A stretch of 64,000 nucleotides of DNA from Chamaecrista fasciculata (lineage: Eukaryota > Streptophyta > Magnoliopsida > Fabales > Fabaceae), in contig QANZ01053478.1 in assembly GCA_003254925.1 (NCBI GenBank), positions 11,794 to 75,793 on the forward strand. The letters run 5' to 3'. The translations under genes were made by a program, and so were the position numbers. The notes below the pieces were generated by a model that saw only the letters and a list, made by a program, of their open reading frames with translations, was not told the origin of the DNA and did no database searches. The first letter of the stretch is position 1. Each line of letters starts with the position of its first letter. This document shows positions 1 to 14,369 of the stretch, in pieces.

Positions 1-321
1 GGAGTTTGAATCAAGAAGGAGTTCTTGAGTTCAAACACACTGTAGATTGGTCCCTAGTTCTTTTGGAGAAAAGAACTGAAGGCTAGCACCTTGGTGCCCG
101 AAGAAACTGTTCGTGTGGATTACTGGCAGAGGGAGAACGCTGGGAGTGGGCTCCTTGGACACGCCTTGTACAACCAGAGGATTGAAACTCGTGAGGTATA
201 CCACTATCTATAAAAGTTTTAAATTCTACTAGCGGATCCGTTCGGGAATTTTAGGACCTAGCGTGTTTTATTTTAATTTTATTTTTGCTTCCGCTGCGTT
301 AGGCGCCTACAATTCCCAACA
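1..321 (+). mobile_element. LTR retrotransposon fossil: 3' part of an LTR
   Basis: The window opens inside an LTR that ends in ...TTCCCAACA at 321. No primer-binding site follows, so this is a 3' LTR or a solo LTR read on the plus strand. The same LTR family appears in opposite orientation at 61098. The two share the stretch around GGCTAGCACC and the terminal block with TTCCGCTGCG. The U3 side lies outside the window. The ending and style resemble Ty1/copia LTRs, but the family assignment is inference. Confidence 0.6.
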
Positions 322-1983
322 GGTGTAGCCCTTAGCATATTAATTAGTCTAATTACAATATATTATTAGTTTAAACATATAAAAAGAAGGCCAAATAACT
401 TGTTCACTTTTGGGCTGATCAAATCCCCCACACTTAAGACTTTGCACTCCTGAGCAAAGGTACGAAGTAGAAGAAGAAAGAATTTGCGAAAGAATCAAGG
501 AACTTTCCCAAGTTCATGATTCAAGGCTAGTACATAGTCATAATCTAGAGTTAGAGAATTCACCAAGCAAGTAACTCTGTAAAGTAACATGATCTAATTT
601 CTATAAGACCAATTCCAAAAGTGTATCGCTCTCCTCACTAATTGGGTATTTTCTCTCAAGTCATTCCTTAGACTAAGTTTCCTACCATAGGCTTGTAGAA
701 ATTCTCAAGGTCTCCACCACAAGTGTTAAATTATCCAAAATCAAGAGGTCTTTAATAGGGTTGTAATGAATGGAAAGGCCATCTAAAATGAAGATGATAA
801 AAGAAAGGAAATTTGGTGTTAGACTTACAAAATTTCAAATTAGTATACTTGATAACCAACGTCCTCATGAAATCTTTATCCTCTTTTTCTAAGGTTTATT
901 GCCAATCTTACTTGAAGCACATATATATGGAGAGTAAATAAGCACAATACTGTCTCTTTTGATTGATCAATCTTTTTCTCTTGCTTTTCTTTTTATTTTG
1001 CAAGATACTTTTTCTTTTTCTCTCGTTTTTTTTTCTTTTCATATATATTTTTTTGAATACAATTGGTGAAGCCCAATCCTAAGAGGGATAAGAATAAAAA
1101 ACGAGGACTATGGCAAAAACTTCTACTAAAAGAAATGTTTGTAGTCATATTTAAAACACCTAATTTAAAAGGCTCAAAGGGGCTAACAAGGGATAATGTG
1201 TTTATGTCTAGTGTTTGGGATAAAAGGGTGAAGAAACAAATGCCTCTATCATATTAAGGATATTTAATCACATAAAGCTTTAACCAAGAATTAAGACAAG
1301 TTCTAGAGAAAACAAAACTAAGAGACTAAAATGTCACTCAAAAGATAGGAAATATTTAGGCTTAAACTTCAAACTAGGCTGAGTTTCTCTCAAATTGGTC
1401 TATAAAAATCAAACAATTCTACTAAACTTAGAAAATTACTCAGATTATTCTAAGGCTATAGAAAACAACTAAGACTAAACTTTTATCACAAATATGAAAT
1501 TGTTCACTCGAGACTTAAAACATATTAAAAATTCAACTAATTTGTATTCTACTCAAAAAGTGAAGAACAAAAGTGTAGAAAATTAAATCAAACACCAAGA
1601 TAAATAGGAAAATATTTTTGGGTAAACCAAAATGTAAGTTACTCCAACTTACTCCTCTCCCCCACACTTAAAACGTAACATTGTCCCCAATATTAGAATC
1701 AAATAGGAGTAAAGAACTAAGGTAAGAGCGTGAATTTACTCCTCTCTCCCCCACACTTAGAAGAACACATTGTCCTCAATGTTAAAGGGCAATAAAATAA
1801 TAAGGAAAAGAGAAGAGGAATTTTAAAATTGGGAAAATAAAATTTGTCAACGGAAATATTTGAGATTATAAAAATAATGGAAAATAATAATTTTTATGGG
1901 TAGGAAAAATTTTATGCTAAACTATCAATTGAGGTGGTCAAATTCAAAAAATAGCTAGAGGAAAATTACTTACTACCTAATGA
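322..1983. other. No gene; AT-rich retroelement-derived spacer
   Basis: No convincing gene is visible. Two blocks starting CCCCCACACTT, each followed by a phrase like CATTGTCC, sit near 1670 and 1750. This pattern is common in untranslated parts of plant Ty3/gypsy elements. It probably belongs to the fossil that follows. Confidence 0.45.
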
Positions 1984-4900
1984 TCAATGCACATGTACCA
2001 TTATTATTTCATCATAGTCAGGAAGATTGAAGTCTTCCAATTTAATTCCATCCTCCTCACTGCATTGCTTACTTGGTTCATCACAAGAAAAGGAAAGAGG
2101 GGTAACAGAAATAGAATGATCAAACAAAGCCGTGTCCTTGGCTAATTCTTCGTCTCCTTCTAGATTTTCTTCTACTTGCTCCAACACCATGCCTTTTCGC
2201 TTGCTCATAAACTCGTAATATGCGTCAGGTGCTTCATCGTTTAGCTCGAGATCCAATTTACGAATCTTTTTGCACCGAAATTTGGATTTGATCATTTCTA
2301 CGTCAGAGTGAGTCAGGGGGCCAAAGAAAGAGGTAAGAAGATCATTGTCCTCGTTATTGCTAACTTCCTCGTGTGATGGTTTTCTCTCCTTGACTTGGTG
2401 ATCATCTTGTTGATGGCTATCGGTGTTTTCACCTTGGTCACTTGCATGATACTCAATCGTCATTGATTGCAGGATAGCATCCTTTTTCTTTTGGATCAAG
2501 ATATCAAAGCAATTGAGTGTCTGCTGAAGGACGTTATACCTTTCTTGAATCCATTGGTCAAACTCTTGTCTGGACTGTTGCCTTTCCTTTTTTTTCTTCC
2601 ATTTCATCGAGTGCCCTTTGAAGAGAGTTTTCCTTTTGATTAATCGCTTGGGTCACTCGAGTTTCGCTGTATTGGTTTTTATGACCAATTGACCTATCAA
2701 ATCTTGAGGTAGGTCGAGAAACATAGTCGTTGCCACGTTTCATTGTCAAAGCATCAAGTTGGTGCTTTTCAGTTTGAAATTCTTCACGGGCTTGACTTGT
2801 TCTCTCAACGGCTGCACTTCTAGCCCAATGTCTTGATCTCTTAATGGCTGCATTTCTAGCCAAGTATTCTTCCCATGACTTCTCCAAGTCGCTTGAAAAT
2901 TCAGCATTTGAGCCCTTTATTCTTGGAGTTGTGTATTGAAAATCCTGACTATTAAGTTCATAGGTGTCTTAATATTGGTTTGCGTAGTCATTGGACCTAG
3001 GGGAGCAATATTGATTAGGAGAATAATAATTAGAAGAATCATTATAAGAAGAAGAATCATAATCATAATTATAATTATGAGTATAATAATTATAATATTC
3101 ATTTGGAGAAAAAAATTGTCTAGACATCTAAACAAAATGTTTCTAGCCACCTAAAAAGAAAAAAAAAACAACTTGGGAAAATAATAATTATAAAAATAAT
3201 TATTATTTTATTAATTTAAAATATAAAACTTTTAAAATTTAAAATTAAAAATTTTCGAATTTTTTTTTGAATTTAAAATTTAAAATTTAAATTTCAAACT
3301 TTAAATTTAAAAAAAATTTTCGAAAATATTTTTTTAAATAAAAAAAATAAATATGTTCTAGAAGATTCAATCAAGAATTAAATTGAAAAGATTATCCTAT
3401 CTTGAATTTAAATAGAAAAATCAAATCAAGAATCAAATTAAAAGAATCTTGGAAGAATCAAGATTTGAAGTTTTAAAATATTTTTATTTTTATTTTATTT
3501 TTTTTCTCAAAAATCAAATAAAATCTTTTATCCTAAAGATCTAGCCAAGAATCAAATTTAAAAGGTTATCAACTAAAAATTTAATCAATATTCAAATTAA
3601 AGAAAGAATCTTGCTAGACTCAAGATTTAGAAAAAGATATTCTTAATTTTTGAAATTTTTTTATTTTATTTTATAAATATAAAAACAAAAATATAATAAT
3701 ATTTGAAATTTAAAAACTTAATCCCAAAAGATCCAATCAAAAATTAAATTGAAAAGATACTCAATCAATTAAATTCCAAACTGAAAGTGGACCTTGCTAG
3801 AGTCAAGGTTTAAAATTCAAGATTTAAAAATTTTTGAATTTTTTTTATAATTAAAAAAACAAATAATAAAAAAAACAAAATGTAGATGCAATACTACTAT
3901 GATACTAGATCTAATGCAGTTTTTAATATGAAACTATATGAATGCAAATCCTGAATTCAAAGAATTCGCACAAATAATAACCGTTATCCTTAATTAGAAG
4001 TTTCCCGACAACGACGCCAAATTTAATAGCGGGCACTTTGTCGTGAAGTGCTAAGCGAATCAAATTAATAATACTTGAGCCTCGCAAGTATTACTATATT
4101 TATTAGAATATAGTATAGATGCTAACCCAAGGTCAAATCTATCGCGAAACTTCGTGGTTAAAGATAACTATTATTTATACGAGTGTTAATGAACTTAGTG
4201 TTGGAGATTGTGCCATAGGGCCAATCATTTTATGTATATGTTTTGAACATATTGATTAATTTATGGAGATAAATTAATAATTAAAATTAAAAAAATGAAA
4301 TAATTAAAATAAAAATATAAATGAATAAAAAAATAAAATAAAAAAAAATAAATGACAAATAAAATAAATAATATAAAGAAAAATAGAAAATTAAATTATA
4401 AAAAGAAAAACAACGAATTCGGAAAGATTGACTCACAAATGCTTGAGAGCTTTAAAAGTTCCTCGTCAACGACACCGAAATTTGACCGATCGCTCACGTT
4501 GTCGTTACACGTGGATATGAATCAAATTAATATTTATAATTTAACTTATCCTCTTAGTATAATTTTATAATTAAATATAGTATAGCTAGTTAACCAAGGG
4601 TCGATCTCTTGCGGAACTCGTGGGATGGAGAGCACAACTAGATGTGGTTCACCCTCAATTCTTTGCTGATGGATTAAGCAACTGTCACTATTACTTAAAC
4701 CACAAGTTGTAAAGGAGTGAAATAGTTAAGCAATTCATAATTAAGGGAATCAAAATCAAAATAATAATTAAAGTAAATATACCTTAGAAGAGATTCATTG
4801 GACAGGTAATCATTGTTCATGAAGGGAATAGAGCTATGATTCAGTTATACATCATACAAACCATATTCGAACATAATTATGCAAAATAACAAATAATACT

Positions 4901-6130
4901 AATGAAGTAAACATAATGCAACCTACCCTATTCTTAGAAAATAAATGGCAAATATGTAAACAACACTTATGAAGCGATGGTGACAAAGATAAAGAAGAAG
5001 ATAGATAACTCAAGATTACTAGGTAAAATGAGAACATATTATTAAACTAACAAAATAAGGACCCATTTGATCAATTACAAATCGATTAATAATAGTGTAT
5101 GGAAGAATTAGTAATAATCCCTCATCTACTTCGTCTAATAAATTTCCCAATTAAACATGTACCTATGAATAATAAGAAATACTAAAGATGAAAGCAATAA
5201 CTAACACAGAGAAATCTCTATGAAAGCGTAGATGAACTCAAGCCATGTCGTCAGAATCCTCCATCGGTATATGAGAAATTAATTACTCATGCCCATTGGC
5301 AGACTAAACATGTATTCTGGGTGGAACTCAGCTAGAATCAAAAGCAATACACAACCTCTGAATGGAGATTGACATGATCTATTTATCAGCAAAATTCGGG
5401 ACTGCGCCGTTGAGCTGCACCGTTGGCTCACCATGACGGCTCACAAGATTCTCCTCGATTTTTGTGAAACTATTTTCGGATACATGATTTGGACGGTTTC
5501 AGATATTTACTTACGCTCCAAGACACGTGCGTCGTGGAAATTTTGCACGGCTCAAATCCTGGCTCAAAATAACGAAAACCCAATCTGCCTTTTAGGAGCT
5601 TTGTCGATGCACTGCTGACGTGTCATCTGTGTTGTTGCTTGCGTTGACGGCTCAGTATGACGGCGTAAGCTCTTCAAGCTTGGCTTTCACAAACTCCAAG
5701 AACAAACTCCACCAAACGGTGAGACTCTACCTGTTAGAAGTAGAGCCATGTTTCCACGATTGATCGCGAAAGAATCAAAGACAGAGAAACATAACTCTAT
5801 GGGTTCTCTCAATATGAGAGTCCCCTATCCAATTCATGGAAGCAACTAGCAACTTGAATGATGAGAAATCACACCTATTTATAGGAGAATGAGAGAGTCC
5901 CCAAATTCTAACTATCCAATGTGGGACTTAAGTAAAATAACTCACATTCCAATGGATCAACTCATAACCCAATTGGACTCTCTCATGGGCGGATATTTGA
6001 CCCACAAAATCCAGAAAATCTAAAGAAAATAAAGTTTTCATATAAAAGAATTAAAACAAGATAAAAATATAGTGATATTTAAAAAAAATTATATTTTATA
6101 ATATTTATAAAGTATCCAAGAGTATTCATA
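1984..6130 (-). mobile_element. Ty3/gypsy fossil (Athila/Tat-like), internal part plus LTR
   Basis: A degraded Ty3/gypsy element lies on the minus strand. At 4003-4019 the minus strand reads as a tRNA-Asp-type primer-binding site (TGGCGTCGTTGTCGGGA), a kind used by plant Athila/Tat elements. A diverged second copy of that junction lies at 4464-4480, followed by similar LTR-end sequence, so two related copies are nested or adjoining. The LTR probably runs from 4481 to about 6130, with a TATA-like box on the minus strand near 5880. Charged, coiled-coil-like coding remnants lie at 1984-2887, and simple AT-rich sequence at 3160-3880. The element is broken in several places and looks old. Family and ends are inference. 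Confidence 0.55.
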
Positions 6131-6249
6131 AAATAAGGATATAACACCATTTTTTAAGTACCCGTGATTCATAGCTTATAGCTAAACATATATAATCAAT
6201 TAATTACATATATGTCATTGACCACGTATTGCTTTTGATATTTATTATG

Positions 6250-7180
6250 TAGGGATGAGTATAGGTTTGATTGGATTGGATTTAGAGACAATTTAAACAT
6301 AACTTGCACACTATGAAGCATGAGCACTGACACGAATACGAGACACAACACAGACATGGAAACACTGACGCGTCAGATTCTTAAAATTATACGACACGAC
6401 ACGACATATATTTATATATATAAATAATTAAAAATCCATAAAGTTTGATAAAAATTTTAAAAATTACAAAATCGATTCATAATATGTGTCATATTTGATA
6501 TTATTTTCTATTGTTTATCATAATAAAGTCACAAAAAATTAATTTTATATTTTGAAACTTATGAATATGTGTCGTGTGAGTGTCGTACGAGTGTCGGACA
6601 CGAACACGTATCTGACATGGCGACATGCTGTCAAAATAAAGTGTCCATACTTCATAGCTTGCACATCTATATGTAAGTTGGTTTGGGTTGATTTTTATAT
6701 TATTTTTGTCATTCAACCCGAACCAACATAGAATCCAACCTGTAACTCTATTGGTTGGTTTAAGTTAAACCCCCGAGTTGAGTGTAAAAGTTTATTTACT
6801 AAAAGAAAATGTTTTTGTAGCTTTGGACAAGGTGATTTTTCTACCAAAAAATAAAATAATGAACTCTTAAATACAAGTTATACACCATTATTTTGGCCAA
6901 AAAAATATACAACACTCATTCCATCACAATTTACGAGTAAAGCTTCATAAACCATGAATCTCACAAAAAAGAAAATCACAAACCATCAAAAGTGCAAAAC
7001 GCATAGTTGATATAAATAAGTAATACATTATATATATATATATATAAATAATGTATGTGGCTTCAATTTTTTGGTTGAGTTTGAAGACCATGAACATGCA
7101 ACCCAACTCGTAACTACGAGTTGGGTTGGGTTTTGACTTTTGCAGATTTGCAGGTCAATCTGAACCATTTCTCACCCCTA
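6250..7180. mobile_element. hAT-type non-autonomous element
   Basis: The ends are inverted: TAGGGATGAG on the left and CTCACCCCTA on the right. The flanking 8-mers TTATTATG and CTTTTATG match at six of eight positions, a decayed 8-bp target-site duplication as expected for hAT. The interior is rich in GGTTGGGTT/AACCCAAC patterns. No transposase is present. A second element is inserted in it at 6311-6657. Confidence 0.65.
6311..6657. mobile_element. hAT-type MITE nested in the 6250-7180 element
   Basis: The termini CTATGAAG and CTTCATAG are inverted, and a perfect 8-bp duplication CTTGCACA flanks them at 6303-6310 and 6658-6665. The arms carry repeated ACACGACAC/GTGTCG words in inverted arrangement. 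The element has no coding capacity. The 8-bp duplication suggests hAT. Confidence 0.75.
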
Positions 7181-7818
7181 CTTTTATGTGTGTTTTATCA
7201 CATGTTCACTTTTCTCAATTTTCATATTACTCTATTCAACCAAAATATAATGAGAGATTAGAAAAAAAAATGAAAAAAAGAAAAAGGTTAAGAAATAAGT
7301 GCATATTAGCTATATAGAAATAAGCAAATATTAAAAATAATAGTATATAATTTAATTTAACAAAGAAAAGAAAATATGAATGATCAATCTAATTTTTTAT
7401 GTATTATTATTTAATTTTTTTAAGAATCATTTGTATAAGAAATAAAACAATTTTTTTTGTTGATGAGTTATTTTTAAATTTATAATTTTATTTTCAAATA
7501 TATTTGTTTACACTATTATACCATTAAAAATATAAGTTTGATGAATTAACATAAATTAGATTACCAAATACAATTAAAACATTAACATATAAATACAAGT
7601 TTCATGAATTAACATGAATTAAATAAATCAAGATTCATAAGTACAAGTAATTATGGACATTTTTATGGTACTTAAATATATTATTTAGACCATTCATTAG
7701 GTAAATCCATTTGATGTGTTTAAATTAATGGTGATTACAGTGAGGTTATGATTGGTTATGATTTTACCACTATAAAAAAAAAAAAGATTGGTTATGATTT
7801 TACATAGTATTTAATATA

Positions 7819-8260
7819 TGTTAAAGTGCACTTTTGTTCTTGTAACTTTTGTTCAAGTCTTAATTTGGTCCATAACTTTTTTGTTATACTTTTGGTTTTA
7901 TATCTTTTGCTCAAGTTGCAAATTTGGTCCTATGTTGTACTTTTGGATCCATATTTTTGGGTGAAGTTGCAGAACTGGTCACATATCTTTTGGTCGTGTT
8001 GCAGAATTGGTCTCATATTTTTGAGTTATGTTGCAAAATTGTTCCCATATCTTTTGGTCAGGTGGGATTGACGGTGGAATACTGGAATTTTTTTCGAAGA
8101 TATGAGACCAATTTTACAATCTGACCAAATTAAAATATATGAGACTAAAAGTGATACGAGACCAAATTTGCAACTTGAACATAAGATATGGGACCAGAAG
8201 TGTAACAAAAAGGTTATAAGACCAAATTGAGACTTATGAGATCAAAAGTGCACTTTGATC
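7819..8260. mobile_element. Foldback element, MULE-like (9-bp TSD)
   Basis: The 442-bp element is almost one long palindrome with inverted ends TTAAAGTGCACTTTT and AAAAGTGCACTTTGA. The 9-mer TTTAATATA flanks it at 7810-7818 and 8261-8269. The arms are spaced repeats of a phrase with TTTGGTCC. Short open frames here are by-products of the repeat. Related copies are at 55583-56020 and 60041-60409. Confidence 0.7.
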
Positions 8261-9100
8261 TTTAATATATAATTTATGCAAATTAATGCTATATTTATTG
8301 ATTTAAATATATATATATATATATATCTATATCTATATAATATATATATTGATGCTATTGTAGGAAAACCATGGCAGCTTCTCATTCTCTACTTCGAAGA
8401 CAATTTGGTTTTCCTAAAACTTCTAATGAAAATTAAAAAAATAATATATAATAAATTCATATTCAGATCATAAAAAATACAATTCGCTTCATTATTTATA
8501 CTAGGTAACTTCCTAATTCAACAATATTTTCTTTAACTTTGTCCAATTGCAATCTTAAATGTGATTGCTAAAACGATAGATCAAGTAACTCAAAGATTAC
8601 ATTACTTTCAAACTTTGAAGAATGACAAGAATATAATATGTTATATAAATATTATCAAAGAAATGTTTATGGAGAATATATTTTGACATGTATAAAAAGT
8701 TTGATATATTTTTTCAATTAATAGTACATATATTAACTTAAACAATTTTTTTATAAAAAATAAATTTACAATGGACTCAAGGTTTAAACTTTGTGCAACA
8801 CATGGGTCCTACATTAGTTCTGGTCAATTTTATCTTTCAACTAATTTCTTTTAATATATTAATAATAGACTGCATACTATTTTTTAATTTGAGTTTCTTT
8901 TTCTGTCAATTTTACATTATATATCATTAGCTACATAAATTTTATTGTTAATATTTAGCTAAAGTAAGAACATTGGATAAAATTGATCAAAATATAAAAT
9001 ATTAGAGATGAAATTGACAACAAACAAAAAAAACACTAGAAACAAAATTAATAATTAATGTAAAATTTAAAAATGAACTAAATGATTTTTGCAGAAAAAA
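8261..9100. other. No gene; AT-rich spacer with a transposon remnant
   Basis: No gene is visible. The stretch at about 8860-9080 is a diverged relative of the MULE MITE at 22263-22590, sharing the phrase around TTTACATTATATATCATTAG, so it is a decayed copy upstream of L35 copy 1. Confidence 0.5.
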
Positions 9101-9111
9101 AGCCCCCACAT

Positions 9112-9306
9112 TAGGTTAAGACACTGTTCTAAAGCCCAAACTTTTCAAGTCCAAATAAAGCCCATACCCATTAACCATAGAATTAGCCCATAAATAAATC
9201 GTAGGGTTAGGGTTTGATGCCTCGCTTCCCATTCGGCCGAGAAGGTAGATAGATAGATACGTTGAGCGGCTTCTGCACCAAAGCTCGGTGACGAACACAA
9301 ACAGCA
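9112..9306 (+). promoter_or_regulatory. Promoter and 5' leader of RPL35 copy 1
   Basis: A telo-box (GGGTTAGGGTTT, the complement of AAACCCTAA) lies near 9202-9214. Several AGCCCA words (site II, TGGGCT on the other strand) lie just upstream at about 9130-9190. Telo-box plus site II is the usual promoter signature of plant ribosomal protein genes. A GATA repeat follows. Copy 2 keeps the telo-box and the AGCCCA next to it. Confidence 0.7.
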
Positions 9307-11191
<1,885 letters not shown>

Positions 11192-11419
11192 GACTTTGAG
11201 CATCCTGTAGTGGTTGCGAATTTTGAAACATCGACTATTAGTTTTGGATTGATGGATACGATTTTATCATTTATGTGCTATTAGTTTGGAATTTTTATAG
11301 TTGATAGTTTCTCTCTGAAACCAAGTTTTAGCTGAGTGGTACTTTGAAAATGGATTTATGTTTAGTCCCAAATTGAATTACTTAAATTCACTATCTTCTT
11401 GCATGATACTTGGTACTTT

Positions 11420-12262
11420 CTTATGCGGTTTGTTTTTTGTGTTATTTCCGGGTTGTCTCATGTCTATATTCTTATTTCTTAAAAAAAAATGAGAACAATA
11501 TGTTTTAACTAAATTAAAATATATAAAATCGCGTGTTGTTGGAAACCAAATTACACATTATGCCTTCCTAATTCCTTTGATCCCTGAAATATTACAAAAT
11601 TTTCAATATTTACTAATATGGCATGTCTCATTTGGAACTTTCAATGTATTTTCTGTTTAAATTAAATTCAGATTTAGCTAAATTATTAAAGTAGATTAAC
11701 TTAATATTTATGCAGTAATTGTGTAACAGAATTCTTCTGTAGAGAGCAAGTCACATTGAGGTAGAGGATAACAATGGTAGAAATTTTTTACCCACGAATG
11801 AATAGTTTCGTTGTTACTAGGAGGATAGTTCAAAGACTCAAATTAAGAATTGAATAGTGGTCAAAACTTTATATTTATTCTAAATATATGGGGTAAATTT
11901 TAAATTGACTCTAAATGCTTCTTTGTTTCAAATTGGTCCTATATAATTTATTAGTTTTTGAAATTGGTCTCAAACTATTACTACTGTCATATCATTTTTG
12001 CTTCAAGTTTAAATACAACGAATTTAGAGTTACAAATTATTTTAAGAGTTTTTTTTTTTTTTTGTATCTAGTTAGGGTTCTAAAGAAACAAGCCTAAATG
12101 AGCCTAATTATTGAAGAATTTTTTCTCTGTTCAGATGAGATCATTAATAAACGAGAGAGATATGATCAACTTGGTACGCTTGATCCTAAAACAAATGACC
12201 TAATTATTGAAGAATTTTTTCTCTGTTCAGTTGAGATCATTAATAAACGAGAGAGATATGAC
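11420..12262. repeat. Intergenic spacer with a ~100-bp tandem duplication
   Basis: No gene is seen. Two tandem copies of a roughly 100-bp unit start near 12098 and 12199 (both with CTAATTATTGAAG... and ending near GAGAGATATGA). The second copy is interrupted by the hAT element at 12263-13077 and resumes after it. Similar sequence occurs near 55.2-55.5 kb, so the unit belongs to a dispersed repeat. Confidence 0.65.
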
Positions 12263-13077
12263 TAGGGGTGTTCAAAACCGAACCAAACCGATTGAACCGA
12301 ACTAAACCGAACCAAACCGAACCAAACCGCAACAAAACTGACATTCAAATGGTTTGGTTTGGTTTCATTTTTGTTATTTTTGGACGGTTCGGTTCGGTGG
12401 CGGTTTGATCCTCTATCAAACCGAACCAAACCGCACGTTTTACTACCATGAATCCATATATATAAATAATATAATTTATATGCTTGAATACGCTATAAGG
12501 CTTGCAAATTAGAGAATGGTGCGCTGGGCCAGTTGGGGAGCACATCCTTTTTCCATTTTGAGCCACACCATTGTGATTCACTCCATTCATCTATTCACTT
12601 CATATATATATATATATATATATCTTCCTACTGAATACGTATTACATAAACCATATATAATAAAATATATATATATTATTATTATATAACTCTCTCCTTC
12701 TAATTAATTGCTTCCATTTAGATCACACACTGCTTTTTAATTTTACAAATCACACACACTCATTCTATAATCTTTTATATATATATATATGCATGCAAAT
12801 AATCATGTAACCCTTTTTTCTTTTTTAATTTTGATTGTTCAAGGTTCTATTTCGATTGATCTAATATATATATATATATATTTATTATAAAATTAATAGT
12901 AATTAAAGGTCAAACCGCCCAAACCGAACCGTTAAAATCGCCATTTGATTGGTTTGGTTTGGTTTGGTTTGATATTTTTTTTCAAACCGAACGGTTTGAG
13001 TTTTCTCTAAACCGATGCGAGCGGTTCGGTTTGAAAGACCACTTAAAACCGCCCAAACCGCCCAACGAACACCCCTA
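12263..13077. mobile_element. hAT-type non-autonomous element with intact 8-bp TSD
   Basis: The ends are TAGGGGTGTTC and GAACACCCCTA. The 8-mer GATATGAC is repeated exactly at 12255-12262 and 13078-13085. The arms consist of repeated AACCGAACC/GGTTTGGTTT words in inverted arrangement, and the middle is AT-rich with microsatellites. There is no transposase. The clean duplication suggests a fairly recent insertion. Confidence 0.85.
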
Positions 13078-14369
13078 GATATGACTAACTTGGTACGCTT
13101 GATCCTGAAACGAATGACCTATTTTTAGGTTTGACCTTATTTATTGACAGCTTCAACTAGATAGAAAAAATATTTATCAAAAGCAATCAATCAATAACTT
13201 TGAATTTGTTGCATTCGAAGTTGAAATGATAAATATATAAACACATTCAGCAGTTTGGGAGCAATTTGAGAAATTATGAAGACATGTAGGACTAATATAA
13301 AAGACTAAAACATGTAGAATCAATTTAGGTCTACTCATATTTTTGAGACTAATTTAAGATTTTGACCAATGCTTAGAAATTTGAAGGCAAGTATTTTGGT
13401 TAAGGGTGTGTTTGGATTAGATTTAGGGTAAAGGAGGAGTTAAAGAAGGAGTTGTACGGTAAAGGAGAGATATTGGAGTTGTATAATAAAGGAGTTTTCC
13501 AATAAATGGTGTGTTTGAGTAATTGAGAGATAAAAGTGAAATTAAGATGTGAAATTATTTTAAAGGGTATGTAATGATTGTGGTTGGTTGAAATAATTGT
13601 GTTGGTATTTTAAAGTTGTATAGGGGTAAAATTGGTAAAGATAAAGGAGGATAATGAAATGTTATTTTGTTATTTGTTTTGACTTTAGTAAAATTGTATG
13701 ATAAAAGATTGCCTTGAAATTTGTATTAAATGAGAATTTATAAAGGTGGTTGAAGTAGTTGTATGAAAGGAGGTTGGAGGTGTGAAAGAGGGACCAAAAT
13801 GTAATTTTGGGTACTAAATTATAAATTTTTGGGGACTAGAATATATATTTTTTCTCGTTACTATATTTTAATTTAATTTTTAAATTTTTATACTACAAAA
13901 GATATTACTCATATATATACTAGAGGTGAGACCAAAACGTATGTTTTCTGGAGAATGAATTATGTATTTTTTTTGAATATTTTCTTCAGTTGTTACACTA
14001 CCAAAAATATTACTCATATTTTTTTGGTTGGCCTGAAAATATTACTCATATATATACTAGATGAGGGACCAATATGTATATTTTATTTTTGTATGAATTT
14101 TATATTTTTCTCATTACTAGTTTTAAATTTTGTTTTTCAGTATACTACAAAAAGTATTATCCATACATATACTGGATGAGTGACTAAACTGTAAAGTTTT
14201 AGGAATGGGTAAATTACAAAAAACGTACCTGTGATTTAGCCCGATCTCAGATCACTGTTGTGTGGTTGAAAAAGTTTCACTTTAGGTACTTGTGTGTTTC
14301 GCCGTTAGCCACGTTCAATACTTGAACTTTTTTTTCTGTTTAGAATTTAGACGGAATAAACATGTGACT

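Noticed and set aside
2917-3154. Overlapping open frames on both strands rich in Ile/Leu
   Set aside because: They come from an AT-rich simple repeat (AATAATAAT-like) and have no protein character.
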